From Pseudomonas sp. S09G 359 (lineage in GTDB: Bacteria > Pseudomonadota > Gammaproteobacteria > Pseudomonadales > Pseudomonadaceae): a DNA stretch of 64,000 nt. Positions 45,565 to 55,448 of this stretch are shown here, piece after piece; the stretch's first letter is position 1, and each line of letters starts with the position of its first letter. A program made the position numbers and the translations under genes. The stretch is taken from NCBI RefSeq assembly GCF_002843605.1, contig NZ_CP025263.1, positions 576,501 to 640,500 on the forward strand, read 5' to 3'. The notes beneath the pieces were generated by a model. That model was not told the DNA's origin and did no database searches. It worked only from the letters and a program-made list of their open reading frames with translations.

Positions 45565-46107
45565 ATGCAAAACCCACAGAACCTGATTTGGATCGATCTG
45601 GAAATGACCGGTCTGAACCCTGACACCGACGTCATCATCGAGATGGCCACCATTGTCACCGACAGCAACCTCAATACCTTGGCCGAAGGTCCGGTGATCG
45701 CCATCCACCACAGCGACGCCGTGCTCGCCACCATGGACGAGTGGAACACCCGCACCCACGGCAACTCCGGCCTGACCCAGCGCGTGCGCGACAGCCGCAT
45801 CAGCATGGCCGAGGCCGAGGCTGAAACCATCGCCTTCCTGGAAAAATGGGTGCCCAAGGGCAAGTCGCCGATCTGCGGCAACAGCATCTGCCAGGACCGT
45901 CGCTTCCTTTATACCCACATGAAGGGCCTGGAAAGCTACTTCCACTACCGCAACCTCGACGTGTCCACGCTCAAAGAGCTGGCCGCGCGCTGGGCGCCGG
46001 AAGTCAAAGACAGCTTCCATAAAGGCAGCACCCACCTGGCGCTGGACGATATTCGCGAGTCGATTGCCGAGCTGCAGCATTACCGCAAGCATTTCATCAA
46101 GGCTTAA
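45565..46107 (+). CDS. orn: oligoribonuclease Orn
   Basis: A 180-residue DEDDh 3'-5' exonuclease. The first motif is WIDLEMTGL with its Asp and Glu, the second has FLEKWVP then [11 protein letters not shown] with its Asp, and the third ends in [10 protein letters not shown] with His and Asp. It degrades 2-5 nucleotide RNAs and pGpG and is therefore important for c-di-GMP turnover in Pseudomonas. Start is the ATG at 45565; an upstream open frame from 45196 lies inside rsgA on the other strand. Confidence 0.97.
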   Translation: MQNPQNLIWIDLEMTGLNPDTDVIIEMATIVTDSNLNTLAEGPVIAIHHSDAVLATMDEWNTRTHGNSGLTQRVRDSRISMAEAEAETIAFLEKWVPKGKSPICGNSICQDRRFLYTHMKGLESYFHYRNLDVSTLKELAARWAPEVKDSFHKGSTHLALDDIRESIAELQHYRKHFIKA

Positions 46108-46132
46108 AGATCTGGCGCCTGGCCTGGCGCCA

Positions 46133-46211
46133 TCGCGAGCAAGCCCGCTCCCACAGTGTTCCGTGTTCGTCATGACGCCTCGGTCAAATGTGGGAGCGGG
46201 CTTGCTCGCGA
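46133..46211. repeat. REP doublet (GCGAGCAAGCCCGC type)
   Basis: Perfect inverted 23-base arms at 46133-46155 and 46189-46211 (ends TCGCGAGCAAGCCCGCTCCC and the reverse). It is a second REP type, distinct from the GGGGGCTTGCCCCC type. Confidence 0.93.
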
Positions 46212-46300
46212 AGGGCGCGACACGGTCTTTCGCCTTGCGCCCCCTTTTGGTGCCATCATCAAATGATTAGACTGCGCGCCTCTTTGCAAGGATCGCCATC

Positions 46301-46915
46301 ATGCTGTTGATGCTCTACCTCATCGCCATCACCGCCGAAGCCATGACGGGCGCCTTGTCCGCCGGTCGGCGCGGCATGGACTGGTTTGGCGTGGTGTTGA
46401 TCGCGTGCGTGACGGCGCTGGGTGGCGGTTCGGTGCGTGATGTGCTGTTGGGCCATTACCCGCTCACCTGGGTCAAGCACCCGGAATACCTGGTGCTGAC
46501 CTCCGTCGCTGCACTGGTGACGATCTTTATCGCGCCGCTGATGTGCCGCCTGCGTTCGTTGTTCCTGGCATTGGACGCCCTAGGCCTGGTGGCCTTCACC
46601 CTGATCGGCTGCATGACCGCCCTGGAAATGGGCCACGGCATGCTGGTGGCCTCGGTCAGCGGGGTGATCACCGGCGTGTTCGGCGGCATCTTGCGGGACA
46701 TCTTCTGCAACGATATCCCGCTGATTTTCCGCCGCGAGCTGTACGCCAGCGTGTCGTTCCTCGCCGCCTGGTTCTACATGCTCTGCCTTTATCTGGAGCT
46801 GCCCAGCGAGCAAGCGATCCTGCTGACCCTGTTCAGCGGCTTTCTCTTACGCCTGCTGGCGATTCGGTTTCACTGGGAAATGCCCAAGTTCGTCTACAAC
46901 GACGACGTACACTAG
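46301..46915 (+). CDS. trimeric intracellular cation channel (TRIC)-like membrane protein
   Basis: A 204-residue membrane protein with six or seven helices, of the UPF0126/YadS family. The two-fold repeat is visible as GGGSVRDVLLGHYP and GGILRDIFCNDIP. Bacterial TRIC-related proteins form potassium- or cation-conducting trimers. The start is preceded by CAAGGATCGCC (AAGG near 10 bases). Its stop overlaps the end of the oppositely oriented queG by 4 bases. Specificity is unknown. Confidence 0.86.
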   Translation: MLLMLYLIAITAEAMTGALSAGRRGMDWFGVVLIACVTALGGGSVRDVLLGHYPLTWVKHPEYLVLTSVAALVTIFIAPLMCRLRSLFLALDALGLVAFTLIGCMTALEMGHGMLVASVSGVITGVFGGILRDIFCNDIPLIFRRELYASVSFLAAWFYMLCLYLELPSEQAILLTLFSGFLLRLLAIRFHWEMPKFVYNDDVH

Positions 46916-47976
46916 CGCGTGGCGTGCTGGTTCAGTGCCCATTCCACATGCTCGCGCACCAGCTCCGAAGGGTAGTCCCGCCGCGCTTTCAGGGCTTCCA
47001 GCACCGGAATGCTCGACGGCGCATTGCCCAGGCCTACGGCCAGGTTGCGCAGCCAGCGCTCATACCCGGCGCGGCGTAATGGCGAGCCTTCGGTGCTGCT
47101 GAGAAATTTATCTTCGTCCCACATAAACAGCTCGGCCAGTTCTGCGTTATCCAAGTTATGCCGTGGCGTAAAGTCGCTCTCGGCCGTAGGGCGCGCGAAA
47201 CGATTCCACGGGCAAACAATCTGACAGTCATCGCAGCCGAATACACGGTTGCCGATCAACGGGCGCAGGTCTTCCGGGATCGCGCTTTTGAGTTCGATGG
47301 TCAGGTAAGAAATGCAACGCCGTGCATCCAGCACGTAGGGGCCGACGAAGGCGTTGGTGGGGCAGATATCCAGGCAGGCGGTGCAGCGGCCGCAGTGCTC
47401 GGTGCTGTGGGGTGGGTCAACCGGTAGGGGCAAATCGACAAACAGTTCGCTCAAAAAGAAATAACTGCCGGCCTTGCGGTTGAGCACCAGGGTGTTTTTG
47501 CCGATCCAGCCGAGGCCGGCTTGTTCGGCGATGGCTTTTTCCAGCACCGGCGCACTGTCGACAAACGCGCGAAAGCCGAACGGGCCGATTTGCGCCTGGA
47601 TGCGGTCCGCCAGCTGCTGTACGCGCTTGCGGATCAGCTTGTGGTAATCGCGGCCGAGGGCGTAGCGCGAGACGTAGGCTTTTTCCGGCTTGGCCAGCAG
47701 CTGCGCCATTTGGGTGTCGCCCGGCAGGTAATCCATGCGCAGCGACACCACGCGCAAGGTACCGGGCACCAGTTCATCGGGGTGCGAGCGTTTGCTGCCG
47801 TGGGCGGCCATGTAGTCCATTTCGCCGTGGTAGCCCGCGTCGAGCCAGCGTTGCAGATGCTGTTCATGCTCGGCCAGGTCCAGGCCGCTGATGCCGACTT
47901 GTTGAAAGCCCAGTTCGCGGCCCCAGTCTTTGATCGATTGGGCGAGGGCGGGCAGATCGGAGGTAATAGCGGGCAT
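46912..47976 (-). CDS. queG: epoxyqueuosine reductase QueG
   Basis: A 354-residue cobalamin- and iron-sulfur-dependent reductase. The two [4Fe-4S] clusters are bound by CGRCTACLDICPTNAF and CDDCQIVCPWN, with RRCISYLTIE between them. An N-terminal B12-binding domain precedes, and a C-terminal HEAT-like segment (VLEALKARRDYPSELVREHVEWAL) follows. It reduces epoxyqueuosine to queuosine in tRNA. Start ATG at 47976; an upstream frame from 48057 would overlap the divergent gene. It is in opposite orientation to nnrD. Confidence 0.94.
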   Translation of the reverse strand: MPAITSDLPALAQSIKDWGRELGFQQVGISGLDLAEHEQHLQRWLDAGYHGEMDYMAAHGSKRSHPDELVPGTLRVVSLRMDYLPGDTQMAQLLAKPEKAYVSRYALGRDYHKLIRKRVQQLADRIQAQIGPFGFRAFVDSAPVLEKAIAEQAGLGWIGKNTLVLNRKAGSYFFLSELFVDLPLPVDPPHSTEHCGRCTACLDICPTNAFVGPYVLDARRCISYLTIELKSAIPEDLRPLIGNRVFGCDDCQIVCPWNRFARPTAESDFTPRHNLDNAELAELFMWDEDKFLSSTEGSPLRRAGYERWLRNLAVGLGNAPSSIPVLEALKARRDYPSELVREHVEWALNQHATR

Positions 47977-48005
47977 GAGACACGGGAAACCACAGGTTAG
48001 ATGCG

Positions 48006-48011
48006 TATAAT
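48006..48011 (+). promoter_or_regulatory. -10 element ahead of nnrD
   Basis: A perfect TATAAT lies 28 bases before the nnrD ATG, in the divergent gap with queG. The region 17 bases upstream (CGGGAA) is not a good -35, so another factor or a weak -35 may be used. Confidence 0.42.
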
Positions 48012-48039
48012 TCTGCCAGACATCGGAGCTCGAAGACGC

Positions 48040-48900
48040 ATGCCGCAGACAAAACACCCAATATCCGACGTTCAGCCCCTGTTACACGGCGATTTGCCGC
48101 AACTGGCTGCACGTTCCCCAGACGCCCATAAGGGCCAGTTCGGCCACCTGCTGGTGATCGGCGGCGACCGCGGCTTCGGCGGCGCCTCGCTGCTGAGCGC
48201 GGAAAGTGCCTTGCGCAGTGGCGCGGGCATGGTGTCCCTGGCGACTCGCCCGGAGCATGTACCCGCCGCATTGGCACGTTTGCCGGAAGTGATGACGGTA
48301 GGCGTGAGTTCGGCCAACCAATTGATGGGGCTGCTGGAAAAAATCTCGGTGATCGTGATTGGCCCGGGCCTGGGTGGCGCCGCCTGGGGTAAAAGCCTGC
48401 TATCGGTTGCCGCCAACGCCGATCAGCCGCAGGTCTGGGACGCAGACGCGCTGAACCAGCTGGCCACGGGCAATATTAGCCTGCCGGCCAACTGCGTGAT
48501 CACTCCGCATCCGGGGGAGGCCGCGCGGTTGTTGGGGATTTCGACAGCCGAGGTTCAGGCCGATCGTCTTAAGGTGGCGCGCGCGTTGAGTCACAGATTC
48601 AATGCAGTGGCTATCCTCAAGGGTGCTGGCAGTTTGATTGCCAGCCCGGATGGGCGTGTTTCGCGCTGCGACCAGGGCCATCCGGCCATGGCCACGGCGG
48701 GCCTCGGTGACGTGCTGGCCGGCCTGGTCGGTGCGTTACTGGCCCAGGGCATGCCGGCCTTTGAGGCAAGTTGCCTGGCCGTGTGGCTGCACGCCACCGC
48801 CGGGGATCGCCAAGGCACCTTTGGTCGCGGGCTGGCGGCCAGCGACCTGATACCCGCCATTCGTCAATTGCTGGAGGAGCAGTCGCCGTGCCTGAAGTAA
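48040..48900 (+). CDS. nnrD: ADP/ATP-dependent NAD(P)H-hydrate dehydratase (single domain)
   Basis: A 286-residue YjeF C-terminal type enzyme. Motifs are KGQFGHLLVIGGDRGFGGA, VIVIGPGLGG, ITPHPGEAARLLG and MATAGLGDVLAGL, which mark the ribokinase-like NAD(P)HX dehydratase. It repairs damaged hydrated NAD(P)H. In E. coli this domain is fused to an NnrE epimerase, about 515 residues in all; the epimerase domain is absent here. ATG at 48040 is the start; a frame opening at 48001 lies across the divergent leader. Its last bases overlap tsaE by 13. Confidence 0.88.
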   Translation: MPQTKHPISDVQPLLHGDLPQLAARSPDAHKGQFGHLLVIGGDRGFGGASLLSAESALRSGAGMVSLATRPEHVPAALARLPEVMTVGVSSANQLMGLLEKISVIVIGPGLGGAAWGKSLLSVAANADQPQVWDADALNQLATGNISLPANCVITPHPGEAARLLGISTAEVQADRLKVARALSHRFNAVAILKGAGSLIASPDGRVSRCDQGHPAMATAGLGDVLAGLVGALLAQGMPAFEASCLAVWLHATAGDRQGTFGRGLAASDLIPAIRQLLEEQSPCLK

Positions 48901-49358
48901 TTCTTTTCCTGGCCGATGAAGACACCATGGTGGCGTTTGGTCAGCGCATTGCCCAAGTCACGGGCGGGGCGGGGCTGATCTTTCTCGAAGGCGACCTGGG
49001 GGCGGGCAAGACCACCTTGTCCCGTGGGATTATTCGCGGCCTGGGCCATACGGGGGCGGTAAAAAGCCCTACGTTCACCCTGGTTGAGCCCTACGAGATT
49101 GGCGCGATTCGCGCGTTTCACTTCGACCTCTACCGCCTGGTGGATCCCGAAGAGCTGGAGTACATGGGCATCCGTGATTACTTCGACGAAGACGCGTTAT
49201 GCCTGATCGAGTGGCCAGATAAAGGCACAGGCTTTTTGCCAAAGCCGGACCTGACCATTACCATTACGCCGCATGAGCATGGACGTCAGCTGAAGTTGTT
49301 GCCCCAGAGCGCGCGCGGCCAGTCTTGGTGCGCCGCTTTGGCATTGGAATTCAAATAA
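48888..49358 (+). CDS. tsaE: tRNA threonylcarbamoyladenosine (t6A) ATPase TsaE
   Basis: A 156-residue P-loop ATPase. Walker A is GDLGAGKTTLSRG, and later SPTFTLVEPYE and FDLYRLVDPEELEYMGI are family motifs. With TsaB, TsaC and TsaD it makes t6A37 of tRNA. The start is a GTG at 48888, which lies inside the nnrD end and has GGAGGAGC 9-16 bases ahead. It is followed by amiB. Confidence 0.95.
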   Translation: MPEVILFLADEDTMVAFGQRIAQVTGGAGLIFLEGDLGAGKTTLSRGIIRGLGHTGAVKSPTFTLVEPYEIGAIRAFHFDLYRLVDPEELEYMGIRDYFDEDALCLIEWPDKGTGFLPKPDLTITITPHEHGRQLKLLPQSARGQSWCAALALEFK

Positions 49359-49373
49359 TAGATGGGGTTAGGT

Positions 49374-50795
49374 ATGCGCTTTCGCGCGTTGGTTAGTGTC
49401 GTAGGGGTGTTGCTTGCGGCAATGACTGTCAATGCTCTGGCTGCTTCACAGGTGAAAAGTGTTCGCCTGTGGCGAGCGCCGGATAACACGCGACTGGTGT
49501 TCGACCTGTCTGGCCCGGTCCAGCACAGCGTCTTTACCCTCACGGCGCCTGATCGCCTGGTGATCGACATCAACGGTGCGACCCTGGCCGCGCCGCTGAA
49601 AGTCTCCACCGCCAACACACCGATTACCGCCATGCGCTCGGCCCAACGTACGCCGACCGACCTGCGCGTGGTCATCGACCTGAAAAAAGTCGTGACCCCC
49701 AAGAGCTTCTCCCTGGCGCCGAATGCCCAGTACGGCAACCGGCTGGTGGTCGACCTGTTCGACAACGCCGCCGATGCCGCGCCGCCGCCTGCTCCGACCC
49801 CAAGCGTGGCCATGGTGCCTGCAGTGCCGGTCAACCCGTCGCAACCGCAGGTCAAGTTGCCACCACCGCCGCCGGCTCCGGCCGGCAAGCGCGACATCAT
49901 CGTGGTGATCGACGCCGGCCACGGCGGCGAAGACCCGGGCGCCTCCGGCTCGCGCGGCCAGCATGAGAAAGACGTGGTACTGGCCATCGCCCGCGAGTTG
50001 CAGCGCCAGATCAACGGTATGAAAGGCTACCGCGCCGAGCTGACCCGTACCGGCGACTATTTCATCCCGTTGCGCGGCCGTACCGAAATTGCCCGCAAGA
50101 AGGGCGCCGACCTGTTCGTGTCGATCCACGCCGATGCCGCGCCTTCGGCCGCCGCTTTCGGCGCTTCGGTGTTTGCCCTGTCGGATCGCGGTGCTACGTC
50201 TGAGACCGCCCGTTGGCTGGCCGACAGCGAAAACCGTTCCGACTTGATCGGTGGCGCCGGCAACGTGTCCCTCGATGACAAGGACAAGATGCTCGCTGGC
50301 GTACTGCTCGACCTGTCGATGACGGCCTCGCTGACGTCCAGCTTGAACGTCGGCCAGAAAGTCTTGAGCAATATCGGTCGCGTCACTTCCTTGCACAAGC
50401 AACGTGTGGAGCAGGCCGGGTTTATGGTGTTGAAGTCGCCGGACATTCCGTCGATCCTGGTGGAAACCGGGTTTATCTCCAACTCCAACGAAGCCTCGAA
50501 ACTGGCCAGCGCCAGCCACCAGCAGGCGCTGGCGCGTTCGATCAGCGCCGGTGTGCGCCAGTTCTTCCAGCAGAACCCGCCGCCGGGCACCTACATCGCC
50601 TGGCTGCGCGACTCCGGCAAAATCGCCCAGGGCCCGCGTGACCATCGGGTGCAGCCGGGTGACACCCTGGCCATGCTGGCGGTGCGTTTCCAGGTATCGG
50701 CGGCCACCTTGCGCAGCGCCAATAACCTGAAAACCGATGAGTTGAAAGTCGGCCAGGTGTTGACCATCCCCGGCACTGAATTGGCGGCGCAGTAA
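49374..50795 (+). CDS. amiB: N-acetylmuramoyl-L-alanine amidase AmiB
   Basis: A 473-residue exported zinc amidase. A signal peptide (VSVVGVLLAAMTVNALA) precedes an AMIN domain (about residues 28-125), a Pro/Ala-rich linker, the Amidase_3 domain (about 175-390) with VVIDAGHGGEDPG and LVETGFISN, and a C-terminal LysM module (about 423-467, VQPGDTLAMLAVRF). It splits septal peptidoglycan during cell separation. The ATG at 49374 is taken; an in-frame ATG at 49362 adds four residues with a poorer ribosome site. Confidence 0.93.
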   Translation: MRFRALVSVVGVLLAAMTVNALAASQVKSVRLWRAPDNTRLVFDLSGPVQHSVFTLTAPDRLVIDINGATLAAPLKVSTANTPITAMRSAQRTPTDLRVVIDLKKVVTPKSFSLAPNAQYGNRLVVDLFDNAADAAPPPAPTPSVAMVPAVPVNPSQPQVKLPPPPPAPAGKRDIIVVIDAGHGGEDPGASGSRGQHEKDVVLAIARELQRQINGMKGYRAELTRTGDYFIPLRGRTEIARKKGADLFVSIHADAAPSAAAFGASVFALSDRGATSETARWLADSENRSDLIGGAGNVSLDDKDKMLAGVLLDLSMTASLTSSLNVGQKVLSNIGRVTSLHKQRVEQAGFMVLKSPDIPSILVETGFISNSNEASKLASASHQQALARSISAGVRQFFQQNPPPGTYIAWLRDSGKIAQGPRDHRVQPGDTLAMLAVRFQVSAATLRSANNLKTDELKVGQVLTIPGTELAAQ

Positions 50796-52712
50796 ATGAG
50801 CGAATCAGTCTTGAACAGTGGCTCGCGCATTGAGTTGCTCAGCCCGCGTCTGGCCAACCAGATTGCCGCGGGTGAGGTTGTTGAACGGCCTGCATCGGTG
50901 ATCAAGGAGCTGCTGGAAAACAGTATCGACTCTGGCGCCAAGCGCATTGATGTCGACGTGGAGCAGGGCGGCGTCAAGCTGCTGCGTGTGCGCGACGATG
51001 GCAGCGGCATCTCTGCGGATGACCTGCCGCTGGCCCTGGCCCGTCACGCCACCAGCAAGATCCGCGACCTGGAAGACCTGGAGCGGGTGATGAGCCTGGG
51101 CTTTCGTGGTGAGGCATTGGCCTCGATCAGCTCCGTGGCCCGCCTGACGCTGACCTCGCGCACCCGCAGCGCCGAGCAAGCCTGGCAGGTGGAAACCGAA
51201 GGCCGCGACATGGCGCCCCGGGTCCAGCCGGCTGCGCACCCGGTGGGCACTTCGGTGGAAGTGCGCGACCTGTTCTTCAATACCCCGGCGCGGCGCAAAT
51301 TCCTCAAGGCCGAGAAAACCGAATTCGATCACCTGCAGGAAGTCATCAAGCGCCTGGCCCTGGCGCGTTTCGATGTGGCGTTTCACTTGCGCCACAACGG
51401 CAAGACCATCCTCAGCCTGCACGAAGCCCATGACGACGCCGCGCGCGCTCGGCGGGTCTCGGCGATCTGTGGCGCGGGCTTCCTGGAGCAGGCGCTGCCG
51501 ATCGAGATCGAACGCAATGGCCTGCGCCTGTGGGGCTGGGTCGGTTTGCCGACCTTCTCCCGCAGTCAGGCGGACTTGCAGTACTTCTTCGTGAACGGCC
51601 GCGCGGTGCGCGACAAACTGGTGGCTCACGCGGTGCGCCAGGCTTACCGCGATGTGTTGTTCAACGGGCGGCATCCGACGTTTGTGCTGTTTTTTGAGGT
51701 TGACCCGTCGGTGGTCGACGTCAACGTGCACCCGACCAAGCACGAAGTGCGTTTCCGTGATGGGCGCATGGTGCATGACTTCCTCTATGGCACCTTGCAC
51801 CGTGCCCTAGGCGATGTGCGCCCGGATGACCAGCTATCGGCGCCGATTGTGACGGCGGTGGTCCGCCCGAGCGGCCCGGAAGCCGGTGAATTCGGCCCCC
51901 AGGGCGAGATGAGCCTGGCGGGTAACCTGCTGCAATCGCCACAACCGCAGCCTGCGTACACGGCGCCGGGCGCGGGTGCCGGTGCGGGGTATCAATATCA
52001 ATACACGCCGCGCCCGCAATCAACGGTGCCGGTGGCTGAGGCTCAGGCGGCTTATCGCGAGTTTTTCGCGCCGCTGCCGGGGGCTGATGCGGGCTCGGCG
52101 GTTGCGCTGCCGGAAGGCGGTGGTGATATCCCGCCGCTGGGGTACGCGCTGGCGCAACTCAAAGGCATCTATATCCTCGCGGAAAACGCCCATGGCCTGG
52201 TGCTGGTGGACATGCACGCCGCCCACGAGCGGATCATGTACGAACGCCTGAAGATCGCCATGGCCAGCGAAGGCCTCAGCGGCCAACCGCTGCTGGTGCC
52301 GGAATCGCTGGCCGTGAGCCAGCGTGAGGCCGATTGCGCCGAGGAGCACCACAGCGTGTTCCAGAAACTCGGCTTCGAACTGCAGCGCCTGGGCCCGGAA
52401 ACCCTGGCGATACGCCAGATTCCCGCGCTGCTCAAGCAGGCCGAGGCCAACCGGCTAGTGGCCGACGTGCTGGCCGACCTGATGGAATACGGCACCAGTG
52501 ACCGCATCCAGGCGCATATCAACGAATTGCTCGGCACCATGGCCTGCCACGGTGCGATCCGTGCCAACCGCCGCCTGGCCCTGCCGGAAATGAACGGCTT
52601 GCTGCGCGATATGGAAAACACCGAGCGCAGCGGCCAATGCAACCATGGCCGACCGACCTGGACCCAAATGGGCCTGGACGATCTGGACAAACTGTTCTTG
52701 CGCGGCCGTTGA
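50796..52712 (+). CDS. mutL: DNA mismatch repair protein MutL
   Basis: A 638-residue MutL. The N-terminal GHKL ATPase includes [22 protein letters not shown] and [14 protein letters not shown] linker rich in Pro, Gln and Tyr follows. The C-terminal dimerisation domain has the endonuclease metal motif [12 protein letters not shown] (DMHA-x2-E-x4-E), as in MutL of bacteria without MutH. The ATG directly follows the amiB stop codon. The length is normal for Pseudomonas. Confidence 0.97.
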   Translation: MSESVLNSGSRIELLSPRLANQIAAGEVVERPASVIKELLENSIDSGAKRIDVDVEQGGVKLLRVRDDGSGISADDLPLALARHATSKIRDLEDLERVMSLGFRGEALASISSVARLTLTSRTRSAEQAWQVETEGRDMAPRVQPAAHPVGTSVEVRDLFFNTPARRKFLKAEKTEFDHLQEVIKRLALARFDVAFHLRHNGKTILSLHEAHDDAARARRVSAICGAGFLEQALPIEIERNGLRLWGWVGLPTFSRSQADLQYFFVNGRAVRDKLVAHAVRQAYRDVLFNGRHPTFVLFFEVDPSVVDVNVHPTKHEVRFRDGRMVHDFLYGTLHRALGDVRPDDQLSAPIVTAVVRPSGPEAGEFGPQGEMSLAGNLLQSPQPQPAYTAPGAGAGAGYQYQYTPRPQSTVPVAEAQAAYREFFAPLPGADAGSAVALPEGGGDIPPLGYALAQLKGIYILAENAHGLVLVDMHAAHERIMYERLKIAMASEGLSGQPLLVPESLAVSQREADCAEEHHSVFQKLGFELQRLGPETLAIRQIPALLKQAEANRLVADVLADLMEYGTSDRIQAHINELLGTMACHGAIRANRRLALPEMNGLLRDMENTERSGQCNHGRPTWTQMGLDDLDKLFLRGR

Positions 52713-53683
52713 TGAGTGCCTTGCCCCCCGCGATCTTCCTGATGGGCCCCACGGCCGCCGGCAAGACCGACCTGGCCATCGAGCTGACCAAGGTGCTGCC
52801 GTGCGAGCTGATCAGTGTCGACTCTGCCCTGGTTTACCGGGACATGGACATCGGCACGGCCAAACCGTCGAAAGCGCTTCTGGCCCAGCATCCACATCGC
52901 CTGATCGACATAATCGACCCTGGCGAGAGCTATTCGGCGGCGGATTTCCGCACCGATGCCCTGGCCGCCATGGCTGAGATCACCGCGCGAGGCAATATTC
53001 CGTTGCTGGTGGGTGGCACGATGCTCTATTACAAGGCTTTGCAGGAGGGGCTGGCGGATATGCCCCCCGCCGACGCCCAGGTGCGCGCCGAGCTTGAGGA
53101 GGAGGCTGTACGCCTTGGCTGGCAAGCCCTGCACGACCAGCTGGCGGCCGTGGACCCGGTGTCCGCTGCGCGAATTCACCCCAATGACCCCCAGCGGCTC
53201 ACCCGAGCCCTGGAAGTCTGGCGCGTAAGTGGCCAGACCATGACTGAACATCGGCTGAAACAAACTGCGCAAAGTGCTGACGCAGGCGCATCTGGACAGT
53301 CACAATTGCCCTATACTGTGGCGAATCTGGCCATCGCTCCGGCAAATCGTCAGGTGCTGCATGAACGAATTGCACAAAGATTCACAATTATGTTGGAACA
53401 GGGGTTTATCGACGAGGTCGTAGCACTGCGTTCAAGAGGTGACCTGCATCCCGGGTTACCTTCGATACGTGCTGTAGGCTACCGCCAAGTCTGGGATCAT
53501 CTGGATGGCAAGCTGACGTCAGCCGAAATGCAGGAGCGCGGCATCATTGCCACGCGCCAATTGGCGAAACGCCAGTTCACCTGGTTGCGCAGCTGGAGCG
53601 ATTTGCACTGGTTGGACAGCCTGGACAGCGACAATCTGTCACGCGCCTTGAAATACTTGGGAACGGTCTCCATATTGAGCTGA
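52712..53683 (+). CDS. miaA: tRNA dimethylallyltransferase MiaA
   Basis: A 323-residue isopentenyltransferase. Walker A is [12 protein letters not shown] near residue 12. The catalytic Asp region [18 protein letters not shown] and the later [13 protein letters not shown] and [16 protein letters not shown] motifs are present. It adds a dimethylallyl group to A37 of tRNAs that read U-starting codons. The ATG at 52712 overlaps the mutL stop by one base. It is followed by hfq, as in E. coli. Confidence 0.97.
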   Translation: MSALPPAIFLMGPTAAGKTDLAIELTKVLPCELISVDSALVYRDMDIGTAKPSKALLAQHPHRLIDIIDPGESYSAADFRTDALAAMAEITARGNIPLLVGGTMLYYKALQEGLADMPPADAQVRAELEEEAVRLGWQALHDQLAAVDPVSAARIHPNDPQRLTRALEVWRVSGQTMTEHRLKQTAQSADAGASGQSQLPYTVANLAIAPANRQVLHERIAQRFTIMLEQGFIDEVVALRSRGDLHPGLPSIRAVGYRQVWDHLDGKLTSAEMQERGIIATRQLAKRQFTWLRSWSDLHWLDSLDSDNLSRALKYLGTVSILS

Positions 53684-53777
53684 GTCCTTGCAATTGCCGT
53701 CTATCCTTGGGGGTGTGACGGCCATAAGCTATCTATTTTCCGATTTTTTATTATTGATCCTTAAAGGAGTGCGGCAC

Positions 53778-54038
53778 ATGTCAAAAGGGCATTCGCTACA
53801 AGACCCTTACTTGAATACTTTACGTAAAGAGAAAGTGGGGGTTTCCATCTACCTGGTCAACGGTATCAAGCTGCAAGGCACGATCGAGTCGTTCGACCAG
53901 TTCGTGATCCTGCTGAAAAACACCGTCAGCCAGATGGTTTACAAGCACGCTATCTCGACAGTCGTTCCAGTTCGTCCAATCCGTCTGCCAAGCGCAGCAG
54001 GTGACGAAGTCGGTGACGCTGAGCCAGGTAACGCCTGA
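53778..54038 (+). CDS. hfq: RNA-binding protein Hfq
   Basis: An 86-residue Sm-like protein forming a hexamer. It has the Sm1 motif ([21 protein letters not shown]) in slightly longer form and Sm2 with [10 protein letters not shown], both fully conserved. Hfq helps small RNAs pair with target mRNAs and in Pseudomonas acts with Crc in catabolite repression. The ATG at 53778 has AAAGGAG 8-14 bases upstream. The C-terminal tail is short and acidic, typical of Pseudomonas. Confidence 0.98.
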   Translation: MSKGHSLQDPYLNTLRKEKVGVSIYLVNGIKLQGTIESFDQFVILLKNTVSQMVYKHAISTVVPVRPIRLPSAAGDEVGDAEPGNA

Positions 54039-54050
54039 TAGGAGTCTCCT

Positions 54051-55352
54051 TTGTTCTTTGAGCGCCACGGTGGTGGTGAGCGGGTAATCCTCGTTCACTT
54101 GGATGGACAGGACCCTGAGGCGCGCGAAGATCCGCAGGAGTTTCAGGAGTTGGCAAATTCGGCCGGCGCCGAGACCGTTGCGTTTTTTAACGTACCGCGT
54201 CATCGGCCAACCGCCAAATTCCTGATTGGCAGCGGCAAGGTCGAGGAACTGCGCGACCTGGTCCATGCCGAAGAAGCCGATCTGGTGATCTTCAATCACA
54301 CCCTCACGCCCAGTCAGGAACGTAACCTCGAACGTGTTTTCGAGTGTCGCGTGATCGACCGCACTGGCCTGATCCTCGATATTTTCGCCCAGCGCGCCCG
54401 TACCCATGAAGGCAAGCTCCAGGTCGAACTGGCCCAGCTTGACCACATGAGCACGCGGCTGGTTCGCGGCTGGACTCACCTTGAGCGCCAAGGGGGTGGT
54501 ATCGGTATGCGTGGCCCGGGTGAAACCCAGCTCGAAACCGACCGCCGTCTGCTGCGGGTGCGCCTGCGCCAGATCAAGGGCCGCCTCGAAAAAGTCCGCA
54601 GCCAGCGTGAGCAATCGCGGCGCGGGCGTTCGCGTGCGGATATCCCTACCGTGTCCCTGGTGGGCTATACCAACGCCGGCAAATCCACGCTGTTCAACAA
54701 CGTGACCAAATCCGACGTGTACGCGGCCGACCAACTGTTCGCCACTCTGGATCCGACCCTGCGCCGTCTGGATATCGACGACCTGGGGCCGATTGTGCTG
54801 GCCGACACCGTGGGCTTCATTCGCCACTTGCCCCACAAGCTGGTCGAGGCGTTTCGGTCTACGCTCGAAGAGTCGAGCAATTCCGACCTGCTGTTGCACG
54901 TGATCGATGCGGCTGAACCGGATCGCATGTTGCAGATCGAGCAGGTGATGGTGGTGCTGGGCGAGATTGGTGCCCAGGACTTGCCGATCCTCGAGGTCTA
55001 TAACAAACTCGATTTGCTTGAAGGCGTAGAGCCACAAATCCAGCGCGACGAGAACGGCAAGCCCCAGCGGGTATGGCTGTCGGCGCGAGATGGCAGCGGT
55101 TTGGAGTTGCTTGAACAGGCCATTGCCGAGTTGCTCGGCAGTGATTTGTTCGTCGGCACCTTGCGCTTGCCGCAGCGTTTTGCTCGACTGCGTGCACAGT
55201 TTTTCGAGCTGGGCGCGGTACAGAAAGAAGAACACGACGAAGAAGGTGTCAGCTTGCTGGCCGTTCGATTGCCGCGCTCGGAGCTCAACCGGCTGGTCAG
55301 CCGCGAGGGTGTAGTACCGACAGAGTTCATCGAACAACACACTTTGCAATAA
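54051..55352 (+). CDS. hflX: ribosome-splitting GTPase HflX
   Basis: A 433-residue GTPase. The N-terminal HflX domain has TAKFLIGSGKVEEL and NHTLTPSQERNLER, followed by GGIGMRGPGETQLE. The G domain has G1 GYTNAGKST near residue 204, G3 DTVGFIRHLP and G4 NKLD. It rescues stalled or heat-damaged ribosomes. The start is a TTG at 54051, with GGAG 6-10 bases upstream. It is 12 bases after hfq. Confidence 0.95.
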   Translation: MFFERHGGGERVILVHLDGQDPEAREDPQEFQELANSAGAETVAFFNVPRHRPTAKFLIGSGKVEELRDLVHAEEADLVIFNHTLTPSQERNLERVFECRVIDRTGLILDIFAQRARTHEGKLQVELAQLDHMSTRLVRGWTHLERQGGGIGMRGPGETQLETDRRLLRVRLRQIKGRLEKVRSQREQSRRGRSRADIPTVSLVGYTNAGKSTLFNNVTKSDVYAADQLFATLDPTLRRLDIDDLGPIVLADTVGFIRHLPHKLVEAFRSTLEESSNSDLLLHVIDAAEPDRMLQIEQVMVVLGEIGAQDLPILEVYNKLDLLEGVEPQIQRDENGKPQRVWLSARDGSGLELLEQAIAELLGSDLFVGTLRLPQRFARLRAQFFELGAVQKEEHDEEGVSLLAVRLPRSELNRLVSREGVVPTEFIEQHTLQ

Positions 55353-55448
55353 AAGCCTCCGAAAGCGGTTGTGCCGCAGTAGCAGGCATTCTGTAGCATT
55401 GGTCGGCGCGCCGTGGGTGCGTCTTTGCTTTATCAGATGGAGAGCGCT

